Shown piece by piece: positions 1 to 11,693 of a DNA stretch of 64,000 bases; the first letter of the stretch is position 1; the number at the start of each line of letters is the position of its first letter. The stretch comes from Rhabdophis nuchalis (taxonomy: Eukaryota > Chordata > Lepidosauria > Squamata > Natricidae), in NCBI GenBank assembly GCA_039707465.1, contig CM077658.1:11200574-11264573 (forward strand), given 5' to 3'. The notes under the pieces were generated by a model. The model was not told the DNA's origin. It did no database searches and worked only from the letters and a program-made list of their open reading frames with translations. The translations under genes were made by a program, and so were the position numbers.

Positions 1-55
1 TTTTAGGAGAAGGGCGGGATATAAATTTAAATAAATAATTAAATAAATAAATTAA
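1..55 (+). mobile_element. L2-like LINE 3' end, cut by window edge
   Basis: The first bases read ggagaagggcgggatataaa followed by an A/T tail of taaa units. This is the terminal 3' UTR motif of the squamate L2-like LINEs that recur in this window at about 8.2, 20.9, 25.3, 30.6, 38.8, 44.3, 45.7, 50.5 and 59.5 kb. The rest of the element lies outside the window. Confidence 0.75.
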
Positions 56-3000
56 GGACCCTTTGGAGACCAAGAAAGATTACTTTTCTAACATATGAAC
101 ACTAAAACAATAAAATAAAAATTTACAATTTTAAAATGTAACCTCTGTTGAAATCATTTATCTACTTCAGCGACTCTTCCCATCTTGCATATAACAATGT
201 GAAACAATCCAGAATGATACAGAAATGAAATAATAAATGCCGTATAAAGAAGATGAACTCCGTTCCCCATTAAGAAGAACAAAATTTAATCATTTGGGTC
301 TGGATTTTACTAAGGATTTTGAGAGAAAATACATATATTTATTATTTTTCAATGAATGTAAATATTTAAATCTTTTTTAAAAAAATCAAAGAATTTTATG
401 GAAATTAAACAATTTTATTCTCATAAGTCAGCTGGAAATGGATAGATGTTACCAACACGAATTTACACTAAATCTGAATGCAGGTACTTCTAACTGGAAA
501 TCTCCAGTTATGTAACAGATTCCGTATGCTAAATTTAGGATACTCTGGGTTGCATTGACTGACAATGATGGGATTTATAGTAAGGCACAGATGTGGAAGA
601 AACTGTTCCATGCAGTGCTAACAGAAGGTCTTAAATTTTATTATGTCTGAAAGAACCATCATGTGAATATTGGGTGTCTATTCATTATTTTTGCTATGCT
701 TCTCTGCTTTGTATATTTTTCTTTTTAATCCTGTGCTCCATTCACCAAAATCAAGAACACCAAAACACTGTATACATTTATGTTTTAACTTGTGTAATCA
801 TGTTATTATCTGAAACTAATACCATGCTGTTAAAATTTAGATAATGTGTCCTGCAATGCATACAAAATGTTCATTTGTCGAAGGCCATTAATTTAATTTC
901 CTGGGAACAAGATTAAATGTAATCCATTTACATAATTATTAGTTGTGAGGTGTAGAATAGATAATTAAATATTCTACTGCATTAATTTATATTTAATTAT
1001 CAGTGCTACCATGGTCCTTCTGTCCAAATATTAATATTAGGTAAATAAAAAATGAGAGCAAATGCTAACTTGAACAAAAACTACAGCAGAAGAATTCTAG
1101 TTCTCAGATTCACCCCCATTTAGTCACTCAATATTAAAAATGTTTTATTTTTACAATTCAATTTGCCAAATGTCCAATATTTATTTTAACATCATTGGAA
1201 CCATTTTTCATTTCTTTTGCCTAGATAACCATATGAAAGTATTTCAGTGGTCCGAGAGTACGATTTACCCATTCATTCTTTTCAGCATTAATGCAAGCTT
1301 GAAAAGATTTGCCTAGTACTCAGATAAATTAAGATGACATTTTACTTTATTATCCAATTAATTACATTATCCAACATTTATTGAATAGCAGCTAGTTTTG
1401 TACTGCCACTTGTTATAAGTGAGACAAAATTAAATGGTTGATTTTTTTTTAATTCACCACATTCATAAATTATTCTGTGAATGTGGGTACAATCTTTGTT
1501 CTTCTAGTTTTGTCACAACTATGGATAGTAGCTACCATAATAGCTATGGGGGATCCTTATTAGCATTTACTCCTATTGCACGTATGATAGACTACTACAG
1601 AAATCATCAAATGATTTAACAACTTAGTGTCCAAGCATGCAAGAAGAGACATAAACTTTATTGGTGCAATGTGCCATCATAATTAAGGAAAATCCACAAG
1701 CATTGAGAATCAGTTGTTTTGATAGAATTTATAGCCTAAATTATATAAAATATATTTTACAGGATTTTTTTACAGGCATTCTAAAAAAATATTCTTTATG
1801 AATTATGCAAAGGATTTTCAAACCTTTATAAAAGACTATAAATTACCTTCTGTTAATTTATTAAATGTCTATGACTCACTCACTTGAGAGGGGGAAATTC
1901 TTAATTGTTATGGCATTTATCTTTTTATTTATTTGATTTCTTTCCCTAGTTTCTACTTACTTTCCTTGATTTATAAGCCTGAAGTTTCAACAACAATTTG
2001 ACCCCAACAATCTAAAATGTTTTGGAAAATGGTTAACTTTATTAAGTTGGTGAACCTGACTGGTCTCCAACGTTTTTTTATTATTAGTTGTTTATTTATT
2101 GGGTCCTTAGATGGGAGACCCTATCAATTCCAAGCCTAAAATGTCTATGGATTTTCTTTTCTCTCCTTAAAAATGCATCCCAGCTAGTAGTTTTTATCAC
2201 TCTGCAGCATTCCTTACTCCCTTATTTCTTCATCTGAAATGTTCCCTAAAAATGTCTTTTCTTCCTACTTACTGGAGAAAGGACTGTCCCACAAAAGATG
2301 GAACATTTACATATCCAATTTGGCTATCTAAAAATAGAGTCAATATTTATTTCGTTCCATCCATATAGAAGAAGGATTTAAGATGTTACATTCTATACAA
2401 CACATTCTCTATTATGTTTTCTCTCTCTTCTATCTGCCTTCTAAGCCAGGTGTTTTTTTTTCTAAATTCAGGATCATAGAGTAAAAAGTCTTAAAGAATG
2501 AACTTGGAAAAGAGCTATGCCTTATAATGCAATTATCTCTCAACAAGATGATCTTGTGGAAAGATTATCCTCTGACAAGATTATTTTGTGAGGTTTCTTT
2601 CCTAGGGAGGATTATCTAGAAAGGTGATGTTAATAATTAGCTAAAGATGTGGCAGCTAGATATAAGGATTGCAATAGAGATCAGAGAATTTTCACAGGGC
2701 ATTATTTTAATTTAGTATCTGTATGAGACTGTTCAGTTTGCAGCTGACATATGAATAGAAACACATTTAAATGGCAAAGTATTTTCATTTGAAAAATGCA
2801 GGGGTTATGATCCAGAGCGTTATCAGGCTGTGCAAGAGGCTTTTATTAGCTTAGGGTAATTTTTGCCTGAAGATGGGCAAACCCAAAATAATAATGTTCC
2901 ATGTTCGTTTTTGCAAGGATAAAAAGTGTCAGTCTGTGTATTTTTTCTTCAGTTAGCTAGAATTTCATTTTTTTCCCTTTTCAAGGTTTTAAGGAATACT

Positions 3001-3079
3001 AGAAGTAGTAAGCCCAACCAGTTGCATAACTACTGCCTCTTGTTTACTTGATTTGTTCCTTTAAAAAGCCAACAACCCT
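56..3079. other. AT-rich unique DNA, no gene seen
   Basis: About 3 kb of AT-rich sequence with short homopolymers. No recognisable repeat, splice-bounded exon or conserved protein was seen on either strand. The only open frame over 60 codons (1434-1619) has no recognisable motif and is probably chance. Confidence 0.6.
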
Positions 3080-3215
3080 TTTCACAGCCCGAGGGGGTCA
3101 TGCACACATGCGCAAGGGGCGGGGCACAATGCATTGTGGGTGTGGGCACGTGGGCGCTGTCGTACGCATGGGCGAAATGTTGGCATGCGAGGAGAAAAAG
3201 GTTAGCCATCCCTGA
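3080..3215. repeat. GC-rich hAT-like remnant
   Basis: A CpG-containing island in AT-rich DNA with alternating purine-pyrimidine runs (gcatgcgcaagg type) ends in aaaggttagccatccctga. This resembles the right end of the complete hAT-type MITE at 44790-45082 (gattcgccatcat). Opposed open frames over it (3030-3281 minus, 3100-3333 plus) are low-complexity and not credible genes. No left terminus or target duplication was found. Confidence 0.4.
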
Positions 3216-3345
3216 GTTAGGGCAGAGAAACAGAGAGCATAAAATCAATCTCCTAAATGAAACAGCTATCATTACACACACAAACCAGCTCTTATTTTAT
3301 TTTTTAATTTATAACCTGTTTTTTTTTAATTAAAAAAAAACCTCC

Positions 3346-3645
3346 AAGTGGCAAACTTATCTGATAATCCTTTCTCCTCCTATCGTCCTCACAACAACAA
3401 CAACCTTGTTAGGTGAATTGGGATAAGAGAGAATGAAGGCCCAGTCACCCAGCTGGCTTTCATGCTTAAGGTAGAACTAGAACTCATAGTCTCCCAGTCT
3501 CAAACATAGTACCTTAACCACTAGACCAGGGATGTCCAAACTTGGGAACTTTAAGACTTGTGGACTTCAACTTGAGTTGAAGTCCACAAGTCTTAAAGTT
3601 CCCAAGTTTGGACATCCTGGCACTAGACCAAACTGTAGTTTTCTT
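3346..3645 (-). mobile_element. Old tRNA-headed SINE (third family), interrupted
   Basis: The sequence contains cagtcacccagctggc and ends with accactagaccaaactg, read here as the reverse complement of a tRNA-like SINE head. The same order of motifs recurs at 13425-13612, 45107-45252 and 58070-58310. A hairpin MITE (3527-3620) has inserted in the head and duplicated cactagac. The family name is uncertain; the dispersed nature is directly visible. Confidence 0.55.
3527..3620. mobile_element. Foldback hAT-type MITE, 94 bp
   Basis: The two halves are inverse complements over almost their whole length: the left arm begins cagggatgtccaaacttggg and the right arm ends with the matching complement, with a loop of a few bases near 3570. 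The 8-bp sequence cactagac flanks both sides (3519-3526 and 3621-3628). An 8-bp duplication is the hAT superfamily signature. It carries the gtggacttcaact core also seen in the MITEs at 30729 and 45598. There is no coding capacity. Confidence 0.85.
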
Positions 3646-4866
3646 TAGTCCCTGCACAAAGCAGTTCCCAGGTTGAAATGTGCAGATAAAATGCAGAAAT
3701 CTTAAAAAGTATCTATTGGATGAGTTTTCTCACTAGGACTGAACTCCGAGTTATAGCTGTCACTGAAATAAAGTTCTCAAAGTGGCTATTTTTTCTTCTT
3801 TAATTCCCAGGCTTCTAGTTTTTCTCCCCTAATTTTAATTTTGAAATGATAACATGAAACACTAATTTAAACATATTACATCTTCTTGTGTCACCCATGG
3901 TTTTTTTCCTCTCCTTTTAAAGAGCTTTGGTCAGAATTATTACAATAAGACATTATTTTCTTCTTTAAATTTTAAGATGAAGTTCTGTCTTTGCATTAAT
4001 TTCCTCTCTTTACTTCAATAGATAATTGAGAAAAGATACCGAGACGTTTTTAACTCTACTTTAGCCTGTTTGAAGTTTATTACCCAACTGACTAACATTT
4101 TATATAACCACCCCAAAATGGATAAATGTTAAAATCTACAATATTAAATCTTCACTTCAAGGACAACTACTACTCCCAAATCTCTGAGCAGTACATTTCC
4201 AAGCTGCCCTTTGTAATAACTTCATTTCCCACTGTGTAAAAAGCTTTCAGTACATTGAAAATGGAATACTATTATTCCTAGCCATCTGATTCATACATTT
4301 CCAATTCAGCTGCAGTTCGTGTGCTCATTCAGTATAACATTTTCATATGATTAATATAAAGTATTTCATCACGACATCTAGTGATTTAATCAACCTGTCA
4401 TTTGACTCAAGTGATAAAATAATATAGATGCTTCACTACATCTATTTGCTAGAAAGTTAAAATATTCAGAAATTTTCCTTGTAAGATTATGGGGGAAGAG
4501 TAGAAACCTCAATGCATGAATCAATTAAATATGAATACCTTTGAATAAAAACAAACATCCTGAATGAAAGCAAATCATTTTAGCGGCTTGATCACACGGT
4601 TGTTATTTTTTCCCCAGAACACAATTATATGTAGTGATAGTTCCAAGAAAAAGATCTATATGGTTCTGTAAGACAACGTGCACCATTCATATTTTTTTAA
4701 AACGTTTTTGTCTTAAAATTAACAATATTTCAAAATCTCAAATAAAATATTATTACTTAATTGATCTATTAGTCACCGAAAGTATCAGATTATGCAATTA
4801 AGTATTCAGGATCTTATTGTTGAATTCTTCACCCCAGTTAACTTAAGAGATTCCTAGTTTTGTATT
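3646..4866. other. AT-rich unique DNA, no gene seen
   Basis: No repeat family, exon or RNA gene recognised in this 1.2 kb. Confidence 0.6.
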
Positions 4867-5218
4867 GAGAGGGACAACTTGATGGCTCAGTGGTTAAAGA
4901 TGCTGAGGTTGTCAGCTTGAGAGCTGATATCCCCATATTCAAGACCTGAGCTCCGTGCAATGGGAGGGATGAGCTCCTTTTACTTGCTTCAGTTCCTGCC
5001 CACCTATCAATTCAAAATCATGTAAATGCAAGTAGATTAATAGGTACCATTTCAGTGGGAAGGCAACAGCATTCTGTGCAACTTTGGCATATAGCCATGC
5101 TGGCCACATGACCATGGACATGGTTCTCAGACAACACTGGGTCCCTCACCCAAGAAATGGAGATAAGCACTGTGCCCTAGAGTCGGACACAACCGACAAG
5201 GAAACATTTTATCTTTAT
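4867..5218 (+). mobile_element. Sauria SINE, full-length, old
   Basis: A divergent but near full-length copy. The tRNA-like head has box A (tggctcagtggttaa) near 4880, the body keeps the gtaaatgcaagtag and gccacatgaccatgg landmarks, and the tail is atctttat. A 12-bp target duplication tagttttgtatt is intact at 4855-4866 and 5219-5230. It would have been transcribed by RNA polymerase III and moved by BovB-type LINE machinery, whose 3' end the family shares. Confidence 0.85.
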
Positions 5219-5717
5219 TAGTTTTGTATTACGTTTACCATTAAAATGTGCAAATTGTTTTTTGAAGTGTTGGGAATAAACTGGACATGTTCCGTAACAT
5301 TGCTACAGGAAGGATGTCAAGTTTTCATATGATTAGATGCTATCATAAACTACTGTTCGCAGACATGGAATCAAATATTAAAATATATATTAATCATACA
5401 AATGAAAAGAACAGAAAGAGAATTTCATTTATTGGTGCAATTTATCTACCACTTCAAGCCTCATGGACTTTGTAAAATAAAATATTGATAAGTTAGAATT
5501 ACAATAATTCAAACACAAGATTATAACAATACTAAATTCTAATTCTCTTCTTTAAGAACTGTTCCAAAATTGAAATAATGGAAATAATGGAGTATTGCCT
5601 ACAGTTTCACTCCCAAAACCCTAATGAAGTTTATTTGACTTTCAACATGTTGAGTTGTAAGACAACTTGGCCTCAACACACAGAGATTTTCATAAATTGG
5701 GCTTCATTTTTATATAG

Positions 5718-5886
5718 ATCTTGTTTCACTTCCCCCTTGCACATATGTGCTAGTTGTTCCTGACTCTAGGGGGCAGTGGTCATCTCCATTTTAAAGCCAA
5801 AGAGCCAGGGCAGTCTGAAGACATCTCCATGGTCATGTGGCCACCATGACTCAATACCAAAGGCTCACGGAATGCTGTTAAAATCG
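5718..5886 (-). mobile_element. Sauria SINE, 3' part only
   Basis: Reverse-complement Sauria SINE covering the 3' third: ttgcacatatgtgctagttg, then gactctagggggcagtg, then gtcatgtggcc. It stops near 5882 where the tRNA half should begin. The sequence tttttatatag precedes it at 5707-5717 and follows it at 5887-5897, so it lies between two copies of a target sequence shared with the next SINE. Confidence 0.85.
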
Positions 5887-5898
5887 TTTTTATATAGG

Positions 5899-6163
5899 TA
5901 AAGGTTTCCCTCACACATATGTGCTAGTTATTCCTGACTCTAGGGGGCGGTAGTGATCTCTGTTTCAAAGCTGAAGAGCCAGTGCTGTCTGAAGACGTCT
6001 CTATAGTCATGTGGCCGGCCTGACTTCCCACCAAAGTTATTTCCTATTTTACTACTTGCATTTTTTACATGCTTTCGAACTGCTATCTTGGCAGAACCTG
6101 GGACAAGTAACGGGAGCTCATTCTGTTACGCGGCACTAGGGATTCGAACCACCGTGTCCCTCA
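5899..6163 (-). mobile_element. Sauria SINE
   Basis: Reverse-complement copy from taaaggtttccctcacac through the tRNA half with gggattcgaaccacc (box B complement). It ends before box A at ccgtgtccctca. A target duplication tttttatatagg flanks it at 5887-5898 and 6164-6175. Its body carries a short expansion around ttcctattttactacttgca. It is adjacent to and in the same orientation as the 5718-5886 fragment. Confidence 0.88.
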
Positions 6164-6175
6164 TTTTTATATAGG

Positions 6176-6783
6176 GTCCCTTAATATACATTGGTTTGTT
6201 TTTTAAACAGTTCCAGCCAAAATCAATGAATGGTTGTGGATGATGTTCAACTGTGCAGTTGCAAAAATCTATCCTGGACTAATTGCAGGCTCTTATAATA
6301 AAATAATTCTTATAATTGTTGCAATAAAAGAGGGTTTTTTAATATCCCTGGATGTCTCTATATTCATATTAGTTAGAACAGTTTTCTTTCTTTTTATTTT
6401 TTTTTAAATAATATTGATTTAAGATGTTGAAAATCTCGAATTAGAGCCAGGTTTGCATAGAAGCAGACATTCCTTGAGACTCAAACCTGCTTCTGACTAA
6501 GACATATTCTAGAAGTTTTTGCAATGTTTTTTAGACCAAGGATTACTATCCAATTTTGATTGTCAGGACTGTACTCACAAAAAATGAGCATGACCTGAAC
6601 AAAAATTCAGTCTGATTGGATTTAAGTTGAATTTATGTTAATTGCATCTCCTTCATTTGATTATTCTTCATGTTTAATTAATCCCCACCTGTCTCACACA
6701 CCATGTTGCGTGATGCCATCAAATCCAAGGTTCTGGGATGAAGTTTGCATAGTCTATAAAGAAGAGAATGTAAACTATGATCC
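6176..6783. other. Unique DNA, no gene seen
   Basis: About 600 bp with no recognised element; the open frame at 6635-6829 runs into the SINE and is not credible. Confidence 0.55.
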
Positions 6784-6794
6784 AATGTTTGGAA

Positions 6795-7147
6795 AGAGGG
6801 ACGCGGTGGCTCAGTGGCTAAGATACTGAGCTTGTCGATCAGAAGGTTGGCAGTTCAGCAGTTCGAATTCCTAGTGCTGGGTAATGGAGTGAGCTCCTGT
6901 TTCTTGTCCCAGCTTCTGCCAACCTAGCAGTTCCAAAACATGTAAAATGCAAGTAGAAAAATAGGAACCACCTTTGATGGGAAGGTAACAGCATTCTGAG
7001 CACCTTCAGTGTTTAGTCATGCCGACCACATGACCACAGAGATGTCGTCAGACAAGACTGGCTCTTCGGCTTTGAAACGGAGATGAGCCTGTCCCCTAGA
7101 GCTGGAAATGATTAGCACATATGCGTGAGGGGAACCTTTACTTTTTT
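6795..7147 (+). mobile_element. Sauria SINE, full-length
   Basis: Begins gagggacgcggtggctcagt (box A), has agttcgaattcctagtgctg (box B), the conserved middle gccgaccacatgaccac, and the 3' end gaggggaacctttactttttt. A perfect 11-bp target duplication aatgtttggaa sits at 6784-6794 and 7148-7158. It is one of the clearest complete copies here. Confidence 0.92.
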
Positions 7148-7158
7148 AATGTTTGGAA

Positions 7159-7538
7159 TGGAGGTCATGAGCAAATAGCTCAACAGTGAAAGTGAAACAA
7201 GATCAAAGTAATAGATATACCTGGCTGACACAAAATGAAACCCTGCCCACCACAGCTTAAACCAATTAAACATGTACTTTTGAAGACTGCCTGATATAAG
7301 AAAGCTGGAATTACACTACTCAATTGGAAAGAATGATAATTAGATGATGCAATCATTTCCTCTCAAGTGCTGTTAAGCAAGATTTTACATTCATATCCTG
7401 ATCAGATCTCCAAACATATGCTTTTAGATCATACATCTGAGCTGATGAACATTACAGCTAAAACACAGTATATGTTTATATTAAAAATATCTTCCAAATA
7501 AGAAAGCTGTTGTTTTGGATTAGATCACTATTTCAATT
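7159..7538. other. Unique DNA, no gene seen
   Basis: No recognised element in this interval. Confidence 0.5.
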
Positions 7539-7640
7539 AGCAGAATAGAATAGAATTCTTTATTGGTGTGTGATTGGACACACAAGGAATTTGTCTTTGG
7601 TGCGTATATTCTCAGTGTACATAAACTAGAGTTATATTAA
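7539..7640 (-). mobile_element. CR1-L3 (Snake1-like) LINE 3' end
   Basis: agaatagaatagaattcttt is followed by ttattggtgtgtgattggac and acacaaggaatttgtctttg. The same order occurs at the start of the 800-bp copy at 8850-9660. The GAATA units are the reverse complement of the element's pentameric 3' tail. Only about 100 bp of LINE is present, a strong 5' truncation. Confidence 0.8.
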
Positions 7641-8220
7641 TTGGTTTGAAAACAAAATTTCCTTGAAGCACGACAAGAGAGATAGTGTTTCTGGGACAGG
7701 CAGACACATAATAAAAAAACAGAGTAAAGATACATCAACTTATTGTTTGTCTAATATATCCAACTGTCAGTGCCTTTGTCAAGTAGCAGAACAAAAACAT
7801 AATAATTTCCCACCTTAAAAGCAATCTCTAGATAGAGAACTGTCTAGGAATTAATCATTTTTGTCAGTTACCATAAGGAGGTTTCACAACAATCTGACTT
7901 GCATGACACTATTCTTTCTATAGGACTTGCCAGAACAAAAGACCAAGAAAAAGGTTTGCAGAGAGAAATGTTTATAACAATTGGAAATCATGCCGTCTTC
8001 TTCCTAGCATAACATGCTTATAACCAGGTGTAAAATCAAAACAGGAAAGGTCAAAGGAAAGGTGGTTGTATCTCTAGCCTTTCTAAATGAAGAGTTGCAA
8101 ATATGGGCTCTCCGAGCAATTGGCAGATGAAAATTATGCAGACACTTGGCTCAATTTTATTATATGATTTGGAAGAAGAAAAGAAGCAGGATGAAGGAAA
8201 TTGCAATACCTAGGGACCTG
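7641..8220. other. Unique DNA, no gene seen
   Basis: No repeat family or exon recognised. The open frame 8146-8355 runs into the L2 tail. Confidence 0.5.
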
Positions 8221-8663
8221 ATTTATTTATTTTATTTATTTATTTATTTATTTATTAGATTTATATCCCGCCCTTCTCCAAAAGAACCCAGGGCGGCGCA
8301 CAGAAATTTAAAATACATACAAAATCGTAATACAAAAATTTTAAAAACCTATTAAATGCCTGTCCTGCGCTAAAAACTAATTAAAATCCCCGAAATAAAA
8401 CTATCCACACTAGTCCCAGCGGAGGTTATGTTAGGCCTGCTTGATGAAAGAGGTGTGTTTTTAAACACTGGCGGAAGAGGCGGAGGTCAGTGATGGTACG
8501 GAGTTCTGGGGGTAGGTCGTTCCACAGGGCAGGGCCCACCACAGAGAAGGCCCTTCCCCTGGGTGTCGTCAGTCGGCATTGTCCGGCCGACGGCACCCTG
8601 AGAAGGCCCTCTCTGTGGGAGCGTATCGGTCTAAGGGATGTATGGGGCAGGAGACGGTGGGAT
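8221..8663 (-). mobile_element. L2-like LINE, 3' 440 bp
   Basis: Read on the minus strand this holds the end of the reverse-transcriptase ORF (HREGLLRV..., then RAFSVVGPALWNDLPP-type residues, with frame damage) and the full 3' UTR ending ctggggtt...gagaagggcgggatataaa with a TAAA tail at 8222-8258. It is homologous to the copies at 20172, 25261, 44315, 50475 and 58992. The 5' end is truncated near 8663. Confidence 0.88.
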
Positions 8664-8664
8664 C

Positions 8665-8830
8665 AGTGGTGGGTTACTAACCGGTGTTCTTGTGCACACT
8701 CTTGTGTGCGTGCAACATTTCTGTGCATGCACAGAAGTGTCCACGTGGATGGGCGGAGCCTCCTGCCGCCGCCACTACTGATTCAGCCAAACTGGCCTGA
8801 ACCAAGAGCAACCCACCTCTGGACCTTATC
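8665..8830. repeat. GC-rich segment with hAT-like ends
   Basis: The left end cagtggtgggttactaaccg and right end gcaacccacctctg form a short imperfect inverted pair (about 12 bp). The interior is CpG-rich and non-coding. No 8-bp duplication is visible, so a hAT-type MITE is suggested rather than shown. It directly abuts the truncated L2. Confidence 0.4.
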
Positions 8831-8849
8831 TGAAATTCGTTGAGTTCAA

Positions 8850-9660
8850 ATTTAGAATAGGATAGAAGAGAATTCTTTATTGACCAAGTGTGATTGAACA
8901 CACAAGGAATTTGTCTTTGGTGCAGATTCTCTCAGCGTACATAAAAGAAAAGATTCATTTGTCTAGAATCATAAGGTACAACACTTAATGATAGTCATAG
9001 GGTACAAATAGGCAATCAAATCATTCTAGGAAATAATCAATATAAATTGTAAAAATACAAGCAACAAAGTTACAGTCATACAGTCATACAGTCATACAGT
9101 CATAAGTGGGAGGAGATGGGTGATAGGAATGGTGAGAAGACTAATAGCAATAGTAATGCAGACTTAGTCAATAGTTGGACAGTGTTGAGGGAATTATTTG
9201 TTTAGCAGAGGGATGGCGTTCGGGGGGGAAACTGTTCTTGTTTCTAGTTGTTCTGGTGTGCAGTGCCCTATAGCGTCGTTTTGAGGGTAGGAGTTGAAAT
9301 AATTTATGTCCAGGATGTGAGAGGTCTGTAAATATTTTCACAGTCCTCTTTTTGACTCGGGCAGTGGTCAGGTCTTCAGTGGAAGGCAAGTCGGCAGTAA
9401 TTGTTTTTTCTGCTGTTCTGATTATCCTCTGAAGTCTCTGTCTGTCTTGTTGGGTTGCAGAACCAAACTAGACAGTTATGGAGGTGCAGATGACAGACTC
9501 AATGATTCCTCTGTAGAACAGAATCAACAGCTCCTTGGGCAGTTTGAGCTTCCTGAGTTGGTGCAGAAAGAACATTCTTTGTTGTGCTTTTTGATGACAT
9601 TTTTGATGTTTGATGTCCATTTTAGATCTTGAAATATGATAGAATCTAGAAATTTCAGTT
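8850..9660 (-). pseudogene. CR1-L3 (Snake1-like) LINE, ORF2 C-terminus and 3' UTR
   Basis: On the minus strand, residues resembling the end of a non-LTR reverse transcriptase can be read: LPKELLILFYRGIIESVICT, then a stop in place of the W of VWFG, then QQDRQRLQRIIRTAEK, and SHPGHKLFQLLPSKRRYR followed by RTTRNKNSF (9168-9389). The 3' UTR includes four 8-bp repeats (cagtcata, 9072-9104) and ends in aataaagaattctcttctat at the pentamer tail. The element is 5'-truncated and dead: there is an in-frame stop and a damaged run after NSF. The clade assignment uses the tail and my memory of snake repeats. Confidence 0.8.
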
Positions 9661-11170
9661 CAGCCATGTTCCTACATTGAAATGGAAGACGTTTAAGCAA
9701 AACCCAAAAGTGAATGATGCATGCAACACCATGAATTTGGCCCGCGCATGAACAAAGTGAGCTTCCAACATGCCAAGCACGTGCTCTGTGAAGCCATTGT
9801 TACACCGGTAGAATCCCAACACTGTGTGTGTCCCAAGGCACCTTTTGGAGAATGAATCTGCAGTGCTCCTAACACAATCCCTCTCTGCTCTAAAACGGAC
9901 CAGGACATTTACATCCAAATATTTTATTTAAGTACCAATATAAATCTCCTGGCCTGGGCAGTAAAACAGTTACCACGTCCAGTTCTTTGCCATGTGGTAC
10001 TGTCATCCATATTATCCCCAAGGCATTGCTTCAGAGGAAATATGAAAGCAGTTATAATAAAACATAATAGTAAGAGTAACCCTTAGACTCATTTAGAAAT
10101 TGAAAGTGCATGTGCGAGAGGGAGAAAGAGACCTTGTGAAGTATGCCTTGCCTTCCAGTTGAAAAAGAGAGAAAGAAAGAAAGAAAGAAAAGAAAAAAGA
10201 CAAAGCTAAACTTTCAGCTCCTGAGCTATTTCTGCAATATTTGCTAGAGACATTTGGTCACAGTAGGGATCAAGAGAATTATATCTGCAGCGAAGCTCTA
10301 TGTGTAACTAGGATGAAATATTGATGAGATCTGAAGTGGCAAAGATGATATTTCTTTTGTAAATTTAGCAGTTTTATTGAATTGCTAATAAAATACCGAC
10401 CTAGGAAAAAGGACAGTAGGAACTCTCTCCGCGTGGTCCCGAGTTTCTATAATTAAACACAAATAAATTGCAGAAAATTATTATAAAAGAAGCAGCAGGG
10501 TAAGATTCAGGAATGGCATTTAATGAGCCTCGAGTGGCATTGTCTGGGTAAGGGCTCAATGGGGTGACGCGGAGTAGCTTCTGACAGAGTAAATGGTGGC
10601 CCAAGACAGTGTGATTTCTACGTATATTTTTCTTTTCTTAATAATACATGCCCTCCGCTAGGGCTTCATACAGGTTTGGTGTGGTTTTTATGGGAGGCTT
10701 GGAAATGATGCGCAGAGTGAAGCCGATGCTATCATTAGTATTATGAGATGATACTTTGACCCCCGATATTCATAGGCTTCCAAACAGACGGGGAGGAAGA
10801 ACAAAATATTCCCGTCGCAATAGGCAGGTTAAGAAAGAAGCGGGCGTTTGAACAGCTGGGCCAGAAAATCAACAGTGACTTTGTCGTTGTTGTCTGAATC
10901 TTGATCTATTCTTAGCAATGTTGAAGTTTGGTGGCACTTGTGAACTAGCAGGTTGCACAAAGCGGGAGCATGGGAAAAGGCAAGCAGAGGCTAGTGATGA
11001 AACGTACATTGCATGATGCAACAGCCATAGCTTACATATTTATACCAAACCCCAGGCACTAAGTATGTAAGGATGAATTTGGTATTATGATGCCACCGAG
11101 CATGTCATTTTGATTGCACACCATAATTGCACTAAGAATGCAATTTTGGGTTTTCCCTGTTGATTTATGA
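9661..11170. other. Unique DNA, moderate GC, no gene shown
   Basis: No repeat recognised apart from a (GAAA) run at 10162-10198. Two overlapping minus-strand frames at 9655-9918 (87 and 71 codons) contain no known motif and no flanking splice signals I would trust. The 10.4-10.9 kb part is less AT-rich than its surroundings and could be conserved non-coding sequence, which cannot be judged from one genome. Confidence 0.5.
10162..10198 (+). repeat. (GAAA)n microsatellite
   Basis: Purine-only run with gaaagaaagaaag units, imperfect at both ends. Confidence 0.85.
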
Positions 11171-11171
11171 A

Positions 11172-11530
11172 TAACTAGCTGATAACCCGGCATTGCCCGG
11201 ATATTTATTTATAAGGGGGAAATGTCCAGACCAAACATAATTTCTAATGTTGGATTTTCCCTCTTATCAGAGGGAGCCCCCTTGTGGAGTAATGTGAAGC
11301 CGTTACCATGGCAACTCCACTGCGCTGTACAGTAGAAGCTATTTTAAGGCACAACAGCCTGTATCTTAATGGAACACATATCCCAAGCCGTATTAGGGGT
11401 ATCTTGCCCCCACAGTATTTTTTCCAGAGGGTAAGTCATCTGTGTACCAAGTTTGGTTTGAAATTTGGTTAAGTAGTGGAAGACAGAGTTATCAGGGAGT
11501 CCAGCTCTGAAAATGCAGCTACCACAAGAA
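11172..11530. repeat. Dispersed repeat with acccggcattgcccgg motif
   Basis: ctagctgataacccggcatt, then gccgttaccatggcaactcc, then ttttttccagagggtaagt and tgtgtaccaagtttggt. I recognise this order as a widespread reptilian 3' UTR-type repeat, probably of a non-LTR retrotransposon, but cannot name the family. No coding part is present. Confidence 0.45.
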
Positions 11531-11693
11531 TGATGTTCTCTTTTAATACAAAACTATGCTCTGTAAGTGATGAGAGCAGAAAAAATATATACTTCCAGCC
11601 CAAAATAATATTGGGTAGGAAGAAGACATTGACTCCCATTCATCTCCAGAGCTAAAGTAATATTTGTCCTTGAAGAGGACAAGCATAACACTT

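Noticed and set aside
6800..6870. tRNA gene
   Set aside because: Box A and box B are present, but they belong to the SINE head; there is no cloverleaf end and the sequence continues into the SINE body.
9071..9104. CRISPR-like direct repeats (cagtcata x 4)
   Set aside because: No spacers, eukaryotic context, and the repeat lies in a LINE 3' UTR.
9655..9918. 87-codon minus-strand frame (MDVNVLVRF...)
   Set aside because: No recognisable motif, an overlapping frame of similar length exists, and no credible splice or promoter context.
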